Shown here: positions 35,171-48,900 of the stretch, piece after piece
Layout: the number at the start of each line of letters is the position of its first letter
Numbering within the stretch: position 1 is the first letter of the stretch
Assembly: GCF_019925205.1 (NCBI RefSeq)
Contig: NC_083566.1
Coordinates: forward strand, 8,990,001-9,054,000
DNA length: 64,000 nucleotides
Reading direction: 5' to 3'
Origin: Metopolophium dirhodum
Lineage: Eukaryota > Arthropoda > Insecta > Hemiptera > Aphididae
The notes under the pieces: generated by a model
Told to the model about the DNA's origin: nothing
Seen by the model: only the letters and a program-made list of their open reading frames with translations
Databases searched by the model: none
Translations under genes and position numbers: made by a program

Positions 35171-38100
35171 AATTCATAATCTAAACTAACCAAATCACCG
35201 AGTAAAGTCATTGGGTGGCTGGGTGGCTACTTTTCTCACGTGTCTCGTGTCATAAATATATTTATTTTGCTTACAGGCTTGTTGTAATACATTTATTACA
35301 GATTGTTTGTTTTAAAAATAAATTTGAAATAAAAATAAAATATATATTATATATATTCGGTTGAAATCAACTATAATAGTCCGTGTCCGTTTGACATAGC
35401 GCGTATTATAGTTATTTATTTATTGAATAACCACCGTGGGCACTAATAATATTTTTGTGAATAAATCAATATTTGTACAATAAATATACTGTATTATCGT
35501 TCTGGTGTTAATATTATTATGCTCACACTTCCAAACAACACGTGAAAATCGGTTGCAAGATGATAGTTGTGTGTTTAAAAAAAGCTACTCGTAGGTGTAC
35601 GGTACAGAAGTATAATAACAATAACATTTCTGAGTAGTATTGAATGGCCGAAGACAGGACCGACTATGAACGTAATATTGTTCTCGTAACACGCGATGAA
35701 TTTAATATCCGTAGGACCCATAGTATATTAAATTGATAAAGTCAAAATCGAAATGTTGTATTTGCGATCGGAAGATGGCCAAAAATGATTCGTCCAACTT
35801 CCCACTTCACAAACGTGTATACCTATAATAAAAATAAAATAAATATCACGAAAATAATTTTTGAGCACGCAAACACGAATCACATAAAAATGATAAATTT
35901 AATAATACTGCTGAAAAAATATATTTTACGCCTGTATTTCACCATAAAATAGGTATACATTGGTGAAAAATAATTAAGTATTATAATTATAGTCGAAATA
36001 ATGCAACATTAATTCCACAAAGTTATAATTTAATGGGCTGATATTTTTAAGTTAACTAATCAAATAATTCTCTTTAATGAAAGGAAAATATTTATTGTTT
36101 TGAAAAAATATATCAATGGATAAAATAAGGCATCTAAATACTAAAGTGCTCAAGATGTGTAATTACACAAAATAATAATGATTATTTTTGTTTTATATCC
36201 TAATATCATCATATACATTCTACACGAACTACTCGAAACGCATATAATGATAATATACTAACGTAATAATATTCTATCAACATTTGACTTTTCAGCAAAA
36301 CGCTAAAATGCATCTCAACCACAATTAAATTAATCAACGATATCGTACACGAAATAATATGCGTCAAAGATATTTAAAAATAAAAAAATACCAGTTGATG
36401 CCGTATAGTTTATAGAGCATAAACATAAGTACCATATTGACGCATAACGACATAGTTATAATGTTATAATATTGTATAAAACACAAGTCACTTGAGAAAT
36501 TATTTATTTCACTCAGTATATTTGTTTATGTTCCGTATAAGCGAGACGTGTTGTATAAAAATAAAAATAAAATATTAAAATTCGTTTTTTGCTAATGTGT
36601 TTGAATCAAGTTTATTTTAAATTCAGGACATCTCTCAGCATGGTGAATGGTGATGGGTGGGTTGTATGCACACGGTTTGAAGTACGTATTCAATAATAGA
36701 ACTTTTTTCAAATACTTAATAAAATGACACATTTTAAGGTGAACAAATTTAAATCAATCATGTAGGTTAGGTATGGATTTTTATACTGTCATTTAAAATG
36801 TTGTTATTAGGTATTCTGTAATTATTAACATATTTTAGCCAAATGCAACCAATTTGTTTTAGGAATATTAAACGTTGCGCATCAAAAATACCATAGAAAT
36901 ATTTAAAATATCGATCAGCTATATCTTGCAAACTTGTATTTTTAAATTATAAATTGGCTTAAAAATTATAAATACAACTTATATGTATGGCCAAAGTATG
37001 TAAATTACCCAACGTTTGTACCAACAAGGTAACAACTATTACGTTAATGTAACTTAATAAATATTATTAAATATAAAATTCATGTTTAAATTTAAAACAA
37101 AATCATTCATTGTTAGTTTAAAATAAAGCATTCGATACTCAACAGTATATTAATTGAAACATTTATCGATGCATTCTACAGATAAAACTTTTTTACTACT
37201 TACTTATTTAAGACAAATGTATACATTATATTATATATTTTTATTTGATTTATTGTTTAACGCTAAGCAATTAACTGGTGACCTACATCCAATAGGTTCT
37301 TAGACTCCAATGAAAAGTTTTCAACTGTAACTTTTGACATCGGTTTTCTCGGGACTTGATCAAAGTTTTATTAATTCCATCAAAAATTATAGATAAAAAA
37401 ACTGTTTTGCAAAACTTTTTATTCCAAGTCGAATTTTCATTTCCCGTTAATGGCTAATAGCTTACAAAATATTCACATATTATTTAAGAACCGATAACGT
37501 ATTTGTGTTATAATAGTTATAACGAACGTGTATATTAAACAGTAGCTAACCGTGAGTCATTGGACTTTTATGAAATTCAATTATTTTGGCTTTGTATCAT
37601 TTTCTGTGGCTCTTGTCACTCATGTGTACATACTTTATGTCATAATCTATGATATTATTATGTTCATAACTCTGGCACATGATGAATGCATGCGATTTTA
37701 ACAGTCGTGATGGACATTATAATTGCATAAACACGCCGTGAGATTGTGTGAATTCATCATTTTATACTATTATTATTATTATTGGTCACTCAGATACCAT
37801 CATCTATATAATATGCGTGTGTGTTATGTGCTCGCGCAGAGTTTAGGCCTGCAGACTCATCACTAATGTCTAGTCTACTATTACCCGTACACGTCACAAT
37901 GTTCTCTTCTGGTCACATCTTTATTGTTTCGACTGTAACTTAGCAGAGCGCCTTCACCACGGGAAACCTTGAACGTATTAGTAAATAACAATTTATGTAT
38001 ATATATATATATATATCCGATGTGGTTGGTCGTAAACGTTTTACACTTTAGTGATTTCCCTGCAGCGTTGATCGATTTATTGCGTACGAAATGTGCTGTT

Positions 38101-39480
38101 TCTCGTTCGGTCCGCCACAATCGAATTACATTTAATTGTTATATATTGTGGAGAAAACGTAATTCCCTTAGATAATCCCACGGTGCGCGTGACGTAGTCG
38201 TTGAGCGGACTTTGTGCCGTACAATAGATAGTACGTGTTTAATAAGTAGGTATAGTATTTTAGGTACCAACTTGTAGTCGGCGTTCACAGTTTGCGTGCA
38301 GTAATAATAACTACTAAACTATAATATTATAGAGGCCACATCGAAAACCCAGTGTGGTGTATCAAATTCCAAGCACTGGTTAAGGAGATAACCAAGTTAG
38401 AAGGTTTTAGAGTTAAGTTTTTAATTTGTCGTCGGCATAAAATTATATAAAACGATTGACTGTACTTTTTTTAGTATACCCACAAAAAATTATTAGTATG
38501 TAATTTCATTTTGATTATGAAATTTTTTCTAATTTATATACTTATTAATATTAATTTATATATTGGCATTTTAAATAATTTGATTTCACTAACTAAGTTG
38601 TACCTATATATTTTTCTTGTGGTACTTCTGAACATAGTTCTGAGATAATGGCTAAAAATAAAAATATCACCAAATAAAAAACGCAACCTCTCCAGAGAAA
38701 AATAAGTTGTACAGTATCGAAAACCGATCTCAGAAGGTGAGTAAAATAAAACTTAGACTATAGAATTCCCATGGCTTTGCGCCAGTTTCGGCTAAACTAC
38801 TGTATTTTATATAGGTAGGTATGGCATATTATTATTATTAAATTAAATATTTTTGGTTATTGTTTATTGTTTACCTAAATTGATCGTACGATATAATAAT
38901 CAGGTACCATAACTATAATAATTCTAACAGATAAAGTACAAAGACGTGCGTAGATTTTGATCCCAAGGTATTGGAGAGGTGACATTTCTAATTATTATTT
39001 TTTATTTTTTATAAAATCATATTTCACAAAACGGAATATATTAATTTAACTCTGTGGTTTTAGCAAAAAAATTAACTTTGCGTGACATTATAATTATTGA
39101 ACTCATAAGTTACTTAATAACATGAAAAATAATTTTAACTCGTTAAGTTAGAAGATACATCTAAAAAAAAGTAACTCGTTATACCTACAACTTAACTTTA
39201 TCTTTTTAACTCGTTAATAGCCTTCATATATGTATCATATTATTTATTATTTATGTTTATACTATATACCCGTAGGTACCTAAATATTGTATTTCACGTC
39301 GGTAAATTTTCATTGTCATCGCCCTTCGATATTGATACTCGTAACCTTCTGTGCTATATTATGACAAATTTATTAAATTCATAATAATATGAATCAATGT
39401 ATACGGTTTTATTTGGTTTGTCACTTCATCATGGTTAATAAAATACACGTTCTCCACGGTTGTCTGCAGCTCAGAACTCG
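35171..39480. other. AT-rich intronic DNA, no gene seen
   Basis: No exon or complete transposon was recognised. It includes an AT dinucleotide tract at 37998-38016. A mildly CpG-richer patch at 37880-38310 has open frames on both strands but no convincing splice structure. Confidence 0.5.
37998..38016. repeat. (TA)n microsatellite
   Basis: Nineteen bases of perfect TA repeat. Confidence 0.9.
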
Positions 39481-39700
39481 TAGTTACGGACATTTATGTA
39501 TATTTATTCGAAGGTAACTCCGCGGGGACCTGTGCGTAGCCCCATCGATTGAGGTAATCGGGAACGCATCTTCCGGCCTCTGGGGACAACCTGTTCCCAC
39601 TCATTCGTCGACAGTTTACTGACCAAAAAAAAAAACCATAAGCATCACAAATATTATATGTTTTATCTGGTACGCAGAGAACAAACACTATTATTAATTA
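39481..39700. other. GC-richer islet of unknown nature
   Basis: The stretch 39520-39620 is much richer in G and C than its flanks and is open in at least two minus frames. One gives RLSPEAGRCVPDYLNRWGYA, another reads VSKLSTNEWEQVVPRGRKMR. Neither is a motif I can name. It may be a fragment of a transposon protein or an exon. No clear splice sites bound it. Confidence 0.25.
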
Positions 39701-40373
39701 TTTTTATTGCATATATAGTGTGCATAATATACAAATATACTAATTACCAGCATTTGTAATTTCGTACTCTGAGAACCTCAATTTATAAAATCAAATTTCA
39801 TGCAAGTAGTTTATTAGTTAGGTGTTTAAAGTTTAGCCGAGTACTAATATTACGGCCCAATACTACTCTCATATAGAATTATATACTTTTAAAGTTTAAA
39901 TATTTATGACTTATTAAACTCGTTCATAAAAGAATTTTTGTGAATTGTAATTCTCAGAAAAATATTCTGTTAAAATACATATAATATTACTTTCAGTAGA
40001 GTAAAAAGTCAAGAAAAATATTTACTGTAAAAAAATATTTTTAAATTATCTTTAAAATAATCATCCTGTATAATTTAAAGACGGGTAGTTTGTGTAAATA
40101 CAATAATTATGTCCAATGCGGATATCGACGTATGATCATAAACGCGTACTGTATTTTTTCGTTAATGTGCGAAAGAACGTATGTTGTATGTATGTGTAAA
40201 GGTATACCGAGGTTATATACCGACTATTATTTACGAGGTATGTGTTTGTGAGAAATATGATTCCAGAATTTTAGAAATTGAAAAATAGCGTTCTCCGAGG
40301 CCAATAAGCAGTTGGTGCACAATACGCGTATATACGAGTAATATCTGCGTTTAGTGGTCGTTCGCTCCGTATA

Positions 40374-40404
<31 letters not shown>

Positions 40405-43400
40405 TACACACACGACGTTTATTGTACACGAGAAATGAATTATTTACGACCCGAAGGAAAATAGTCATTTGAAGACGATTTATTTCAACAGCTGGAATCG
40501 TATTTCACTAGACCTGTGAGCTCATACCCATAATATACGCGTGTACCATGCAAGCGGTTTGGCACCGTTATTAATGTGTTATTATTTTTCTATTCGCACG
40601 AGGACGTCTGGCCACGGTAAAGTACACGATGAATATATTATTTGTGTTATTTAAAATTTTAATATCACAATCACAGTAATATAACCACCTATTTTTTTTT
40701 TTTTTTATATGACGTTTTGTTATGACAGCTTGCCCCCCTAACGTCATCTATAATATCCCAGTCCGTTCTATCTAGGCAAGGATTTATTTAATATACTATA
40801 TTATACAATATACAGCTGGTCCGCAATCATTGAGATAATCATCGTTGACATTAATCACATGCAAGGATTTCAGTGGCTATTATTTACGACCTTAATCCCT
40901 GTATAACTTCAAAATATTTATATATAATTTTTCAGTTAAGAGGTATTTTTATTCGTGATATTACGAAAACAGTAAACGAAAAACGATTACTGTGGTGACA
41001 CAATAAAGGCCACCGCGCGCCACCGTCATCATCGACATCAACACGAATCGATTCTGAAACAGCACTTGTGTAATATTATATTATACGATTCTAGCTATAT
41101 TCATGTATATATGTTTGATAAACGACACGAGATATAATTTGACTATTGTTATGGTTATTGCTTTTATTAAAAAAAAAAAAAAAAAACATAAAATAAAGAA
41201 AGACGTTTTATTGCGTCGTCTCCGTCGTTGGGTTCCATAGTCGTGCACCAACATCAAGGGAAATAAGACCAAAGGTACAAAATAATAATATCAATAAAAT
41301 ATAAACCAGAAATCATAATATTCTACTGGTTAATAATCCTTCTAAAAATATTTACCAGCATGCAGTCGTTTATACATATCCCTATCCGTCTATCTCTGTA
41401 TAATATATTGTGATTATTGTGCTTTTTGATGAATAAAAAAAATTACAGAAAACATTTTCCAAAATTAAATTTTAAAAATATGAATTATTAAGCAAAATAT
41501 GTACGCGAATAGAGTCGAAGAGGCACTTTGTTAATTATGTATGGCAAATAACACTTCAGTTGCTTTTGACAGTTCAAAATTGTACAAATTATCCAGTGCG
41601 AACCCTGTGTTTATGTTGAACACTTTAATCCGATAAAGAAAATAGTTTTATCATAAAATATAAGGTAAACGTTATTTTAGTAATCCTGGGCCTGTGAATA
41701 ATTTACTATGAAGTACGAGTATATAGAAGACATCAATAAGCTTAAGTTGATATTATTATAATACTTTGGACAAACATTAGTTTAAAAAAAAAACAGCTTA
41801 AGCTCCGAGCTCTATGTGCGATTATTTGTAGGTAGGTATACACTAGAGATTTACAACTTCGAGGCGTACCGGCTATATATAATTATTAATAGTTTGGTAC
41901 ATAGACAAACATTTTGTTCAAAGAGATTGTGGAAAAAAAGATGTATTATTGTATAACGTGAAAATTTATAATTCCTACATATAGTGGTAGAAACCAGTAG
42001 CGCTGTAGAATATTGCAAAGTTCATAACCATATAAAATATTTATGCACTATTATAGAACTTTCCTAATGTCAATTCTATAGTTTTAATATTTATTATTTT
42101 TCTTTTCTCTTTCGTGCACTTTTCGTCGCTACTCACTAAACATGATATTACACAGAATAATATACAACACAATATGGCAAGACAAACAGCATCGATAGTC
42201 ACAGTAACAATAATTTTTCCCGTTTCAAAAAGACGTTTACTTTAAGAACTATTGTACACGTTAGTACCATATTATGATTTATAGTATTGTGAAAACAGCG
42301 ATTCCAGTTTGTGATTTATGTTTTATTCGTAAGCACATTATTTTCGTACATGCTTATTATATCCATAAGACATTGGTGCTATGATATAACATTGAAATGA
42401 TGGCGTATGAAGTCAACATTTTTTTTTTCAAATGCAGAAACTAAATTATTTATTTGTTATTACTTATTAGTTATAATGCGATGTATTATTTTATACGTTT
42501 ATCTGATTATATTATACATTCTAGTTTCACATTTTATTTAAAAGCCAGTAGGTATAAAAAAATATTTTAACCCTTTTAAATACCATTGTAATATTGTGAT
42601 GTTTTCAGCCTTTACAATTAAAACTGTGGAGATTTAAAAAATGAAACATTTACTTTATTTAACGGCCGACCAGACAACATCCAACTACTATAAATTATAA
42701 TACGGTGTTTGTAAATATTTGAAACGTAATTTTCTAATTAAAGTAGATAAAAAAATGTATTTTTTTTGAATTCCATACGTCGTCGAAAAACTGCGATAAA
42801 TTTCCGTTGATTTTCGCTCCACGTAATAATGATTATTTAGGGTAGGTGCAATATGATCCGATTGTACGTATTGTATATTGTACACCTATTTGTCAGTGTA
42901 CGATATACACTCTTATATAGATATTATACACATATTTCGAGCTTCATTTTATATTATGAGTGAAGTACCTATAATATCATCCGCATTTGATACACTATTT
43001 ATTTTTTTTTTGTTTGCCTTTTAAGCAAACTGGAATATTATTTTATCGCTTATGCAAATTATTATAACTGCTGTTCGATAACGGTCGTTGTTATAATATT
43101 ATAATGTTCGCTGGGTATCTTATCATTGTACATATCTGTGTATATATATTATAAGAGTTATAATAGAGATGCTGTACACCAGGAAAATTATGTAGCTCGG
43201 GTATATCGTATATGGGTACTAAGACTAATCGTGGACCATATAGAGCATTACTATTATGGATGTGGGGCGTAATATTATGAAATAGAAGCAGGAAAAAAGG
43301 AAAATCTACAACCGTGGTGCATAATTAACGGACTACTCTCGACGGAAAGGCGTCGGTGGAAACTATTATTTACGCCATTACGGCTTCATAACTAAGGGGG

Positions 43401-45380
43401 AAAAACGTACACAATATAAACACGAATGGCTGGACTGTGTATACATAACACTATAATAATACATGTTATACGTATATATAATAATTATGTAGAATTATGT
43501 GAATGAACCCCCCACTTGTGTCTCCATAACGATTCGTTCGCCCGACGAGACAACTCGACTGCGTCGTAATCGTTGTATTAAAATATAATATGTATTAATA
43601 TATACGATATAATAATATTATCTTGCACGTAATATTCAATTTTCTATGTGCACTCACTTACGCGTACGTAGTTATTAAATTGCGTATAAGTATACACAAA
43701 AAATAATATGTGACGGTATGGTATGTTGCGTGTGTAGAGGATTTCGAGTCAATTTTGGTGATTTGCGTGTGATCGGTTACGGTTTATCTGTAATACGATA
43801 TTATGTTATTATGTAGTAAATACGAGCCCTACCTTATTATTGTTGAGCATTGTGTAATTGTATCGTTTTGTAAACGAAACCAGCGTTAATATAGTTTGGG
43901 TATGTATTCTTAAATATGAGATAAATCGTAAATAATCACATTTAATGACCAAGTGCATTCCACTTTTGTGTTTCTATTACTTCAACACTTTCTATGATAT
44001 ATTAATTATTGTTCGTAGGGAATCTACGTATAATTGACTACGATTAACTTGATTAGCTATAGAAACCATAGTTTGTTTCCTATCCATATAGGTATTTAAA
44101 TATTTTGCCCGAAAGTGTTTCCTGAAAAAAAGATGTATTATTCTAATATATAGTATTAATCTAAAATGAATTTTTTGCTAAGCAAAATCTTAAACAGCGT
44201 TATAGCTTAAATAATAGTATATAGATGGTTGCAGTTAAGAGAAAACGAGCACGCAAGGCAGATGAAATTTCATCTCGCAGTCCTTACTTACACATAGGTA
44301 CATACAATGTACAATATATATATATATTATTTACTATACCAAAACTATAATATAATTGTAGAAAGCCGAATTGTTTGCTTTCGTCGTCATTGGCATGGTT
44401 TCCATCATCATATCCGAGACGTTGATGAAACACAGTAATAAATTATGTTAAATATTATATATTCTCACGTTTGTATATGCCAACAACGAGAGTGCCTTGG
44501 AATTTAATTAAAGCCATTGAACATCAAGCTGCATTAATATTTGTATTGTCAATATAGTTTCATCTCTATTATAAGTACTATATAGCTATTTTTAATTGTA
44601 TATATTATTACGGTTCCATGCGATACGCCAAAAACATGTTTGTCGCCATGCCAGAAATAGTATAAAACGACTTAGGTATATGGAGTACTAAACGTAAACG
44701 GTTGAACCACTCGCAACGTTAATGAAATATATACGTCCCACTTTCAGAAACGTATATTTAGGAGTTTAAAGACCCAAGGAAAGTTGTTATGCCCCGTTTT
44801 TTTGTATACTTAATTCAAAAATAGCTACGTAATTATAGGTACCTACGTATTTTTATACACAAAAAGTATATACCTATATATTTTTTCGACCACGTCTAAT
44901 GACCGGGCGTGGGATAACTCACTCGCTACGCTCGCTCGGACAGTTTAAATCCAAAAATATCCCTTGACTTGATATGAAAAATCACCTCGGGTAAGTCATA
45001 GGTAAAATTACCATAACATTTGAACAGTAACCATCTGAGCCTGTGCGCATCTTTTCGTAGATTTTTTGAATTTATACATAAACACATATTTTGAGCAAAA
45101 AATGTATTTAGTAAAGTTAATTTAAACACAAACACTCAACATTTAGTATATAATTATGTCAAATCAGATTTCTTTGTCATAAGATATTTGTGTAACTTAC
45201 GAACTTTAATGAAATAACAAGTGAATTTAAAAAAAAAAATTCTATTGCTGATTCTTTATAGAAACTGCGCCGTTTAATTGTATTATTGTTTCAGTAATTT
45301 TAATATACTTAGGTGTGTAGGTACTATTATTTGTATACAGTTAAAAAGTTATCAGATTGTATTGACCTAAGTATTAACTC
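39701..45380. other. AT-rich intronic DNA with scattered CpG-richer patches
   Basis: No exon is supported. Patches with more CG dinucleotides occur at about 40080-40640, 40960-41060, 41200-41260, 43300-43390 and 43510-43580. Their density is higher than elsewhere in the intron. They could be conserved regulatory sequence or old insertions; the sequence alone does not decide. Confidence 0.4.
40371..40406. repeat. (AAT)n microsatellite
   Basis: About 36 bases of AAT repeat, with one interruption (AATAGTAAT). It creates a fortuitous poly-Tyr or poly-Ile frame on the minus strand. Confidence 0.9.
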
Positions 45381-45902
45381 TTAAGACGCCCGGTACCGAT
45401 GCCATTTTGTTCTCAAAAATACACTCTGCGGGAATAACGATACCGCCTTGTAGAATCAACCAAATTTCGTAATTTTTTTTTTAATTGCTAGAGGGAAATG
45501 ATATGGCCCATCGATCTCTGTTTTTCAATATTTTATTCTCAAACTTAATAATATGTCTAAAAAAATACAAGATAAAAAGCATTTTTTTATACATTTTTCA
45601 ATACAATTATTTAAAATAAAATACAAAATCAGAGATTGATGCGAGCTGTAGGAATTCTTCTTCTTTCAGATAAAAAATAATCATCAAAATCCCACAGTTC
45701 TACAAATCTTGAGAGTTATTCCCGTAAAGTCATTTTTTTCGATATAATACACCCTATCATCCCTCCCCCCCCCCTAAATATGAATCGGGTAGTAGATTAG
45801 TGGAAAAGTCTTATAATTGAGGTGGAAACTAAAATATAAAATGTAATTTTCAAATTGTATATAATTGTGGAAAATTTGAAAAACTGGTACCGGGACTCTT
45901 AA
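45381..45902. mobile_element. TTAA-flanked inverted-repeat element, piggyBac-like MITE
   Basis: The left end reads TTAA-GACGCCCGGTACC (45381-45399). The right end read inward is TTAA-GAGTCCCGGTACC (45902-45884). The terminal repeats agree at 13 of 15 bases, and TTAA, the duplication made by piggyBac transposases, flanks both sides. The interior is 514 bp with no coding capacity. It contains a subterminal inverted pair (CGGGAATAAC at about 45430, GTTATTCCCG at about 45716) and a further hairpin (about 45507-45650) built around GATCTCTG and CAGAGATTG. A C run lies at 45764-45774. The termini do not begin with the CCC common in piggyBac, so the superfamily call rests on TTAA. Confidence 0.7.
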
Positions 45903-48900
45903 GTACTAAAAAATAGATACAACAATCAAATAGTTTTAAGCCATAGGATTAGGAAATATTTAATAACTATAAACTATAAAAAAAACTATGTACTATATAA
46001 TATATAACTATAGTAGATTATTACGATTTTCAAGCAATAGTTTGATATGGTAAACCTGATGCAGTGTTAGTTATATCACAAATTACCTATATAAAATAAT
46101 TTTATACTCTTGGTGGAATGTGTCTAAAATATCAGTGATCAATTAATAATTGTTTACCTATAGGAACTATATACATAAAATAAAAAGTTTCCTATCCTAA
46201 AATTTGTTTATATTACTAAAAAGGTCTATCATCGATGGAGGTATCTACGGTATATCCTGGCCGTTGTCATTTCACTATGATAGTCTACGTTAATAGTATA
46301 ATGATTTGCTAGTTTCTAAAATTACCACCGATAGTATCATCGTCACATTAAGGGTAATCGCGTTCCTATTATAGTATATTATATACGTAGACGACGTCAC
46401 TTAGAAGTTAGAAGGGTCTTTCTTACTTCATTTACGCCACTCAATAGCCTGACGTGACGGTTTGTTGTATTTAAATATTATATCAGCTGACGGACGGACT
46501 CAATAATAAATCCGTTCAGTATAACAGCTAGTCTCTGATAGAGGGTGTAATATTGTATACCACTATACACACATATCACATAATAAGGGAGGGCTAGAGG
46601 AATAGATCAACAAATCAAGATTCAAACGATAATAATAATATAATATTATATGACGAAATTCTGTTGTGTTTTTTATCTATAGATCATCGTTTTATAATTT
46701 GGTTAACGTGGTATGTTACGGTATCTCTTAACAATATTTTCTTCATGAAAACATTGATTTTCGGAGTTTCCTAGCTTTAATCAGAAAACAGTTCTCCAAT
46801 ATAATATGTTATACCGAAAGATATATATATTTATATATGATAACAAGTGCCTTTAAACCATTTTAGACTTTTAACATCGTGGTATATTAATATTATTATA
46901 GAAAGAATAAAGGAACATCAAGCGAGTTTTGGAATTCCAGTCTTAAGTATGAATACCGTAACCGACTATTACAAATTTTCTGCTAGTAAAAATATTGGAT
47001 TTTAGAATGTTAAAGGTTCAGTATAAAAAAAAAATATCTAAAATATATTTTTTTAACAATATCACGTTTTACCTGCCACGAAACTACTCCTATTAAAATG
47101 GAATTCAAATAGTCTATTGACCTGTAACTCCAATGCGTATATCAGAATTAATCTATATTTAATACTCAATAATAATTTCGGATGTTTACCTTAAATACTT
47201 TCCCATGTGGACATTTATGATTTTCTTAAGTATTGCGAATAATATATATTGAGATATTTGAGATTGAACTATTACATAATAAATAAAAAAATAATAAAAT
47301 ATTTTTCTGTCAAATTTGACACAATTAATTTATGTAAAACATCTTTGGGTTGGGTAAGCTTAAAATTACAAAAATGTTATTATTGCTAGAAAAATATATG
47401 TCGAATAAGTACAAAATAATAATATTGTACACTACCTAGTACCTACGACCTACGTCCTACATATAATTTTATATTTTTATTGTATTTTTTGATATTCTGT
47501 TAGATACATTTTAAAAATGTTAAGTAAATAATAAACCATTCTCTTTCATATGACAATATACAAATGTTGGATTATTAATAAATAAATGTATTTAATAAGA
47601 AATATAAAAATGCAATATTATAGATATCAATTTAATTCCTTTCAAAAATACAATGAAATTGAAATACTATATTTGGCTAAAAATGTGATTATTATCAAAC
47701 CGTGAATCTCAAACATTAAAAAAATATTATTCTGTTTTGATGAAATCAAACAAAAGAAACTAAAATAATATTATTTAAACAACATTAACACTGTTTGTCA
47801 AATGTTATTTGTCTTAAATTATGTAATATTGTTTGTTGTTCTGTTGCACGCATTTTTATCTTAACATTTTATTCATAATCATATCCTACAAAATGAATTT
47901 GGTTGTCTTCAGTAATACCATGTATAATATAACTCTAAGATCTTATACCTATATGAGTTATTGTTATAGTTAATGTCAACTGTAATACCGGTTGTACTGA
48001 TATATCACGGTTGATTTAAGAAAAGGAAGGCCAATTATTACGAATTAATATACGCGAAATCATGTTCGACTCGATTGCCTGTATGCACCTTTAGGAAACC
48101 CAAAAACTAACATCCATACAGATAAATAACTAAATAAATAAAATAAATCGTACCTAAATAAATGGTATCAATGTGCGGGCAAACAAAATAGATAAATCGA
48201 CGTCAGAGATACGTTGATATGGGTCGGAAGCTTTTTGTTTGGCCCAATATGGAGGTAGTGCAAAACAGAGACCAATTAAGGTGGATGCTGTGTAAATCCC
48301 AAGGAAAACATACTATGGAAAAATACCAAGGGAACAAAATATAAGAAAGAAGAAGTTTTAGAAAGTGATCTGGTATAAAACCCGACTGTTAAGTAGATAA
48401 ACCGCTCAATCATTTCACCCAAATGTTGATACTGCGTTAGTAGCAAAATAAAATATAAATTTCACATTCATTATATTGAACGAAACCGTTGTACATAATG
48501 TGAACGCTTTGGTTATTAAGACGTCATAATAATATCGAACAATAACAATTTCTTCGGTATTTGTAACGAACAAAAAAAGTTTAGCATCGAACTTATAACA
48601 TTGCTCTACATTTAGAAACATAATACTATGATTTGTTTAATATCATAATATCAAAATGAGGCAGTAGATAGGAAAGAGTAAATGCGGGGGACCTCTTGCC
48701 GTTGTAGTTATTTATCAATAATATTTCTGTTCGATACGAATCGTGATATTATTAAAAATTATTCTAATTATTCAACTGTCAGCCGTTTTTAGTACACATT
48801 CTGTGAAATATTTTACAATTTGAATTTATATATTCGTGTGTGTTTAATGGATGTGATGAATAAATTAAAATGCAAATACTACGTGAATGTTTTTTATCTG

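Noticed and set aside
40227..40468. Poly-Tyr and poly-Ile frames
   Set aside because: They come from the AAT microsatellite.
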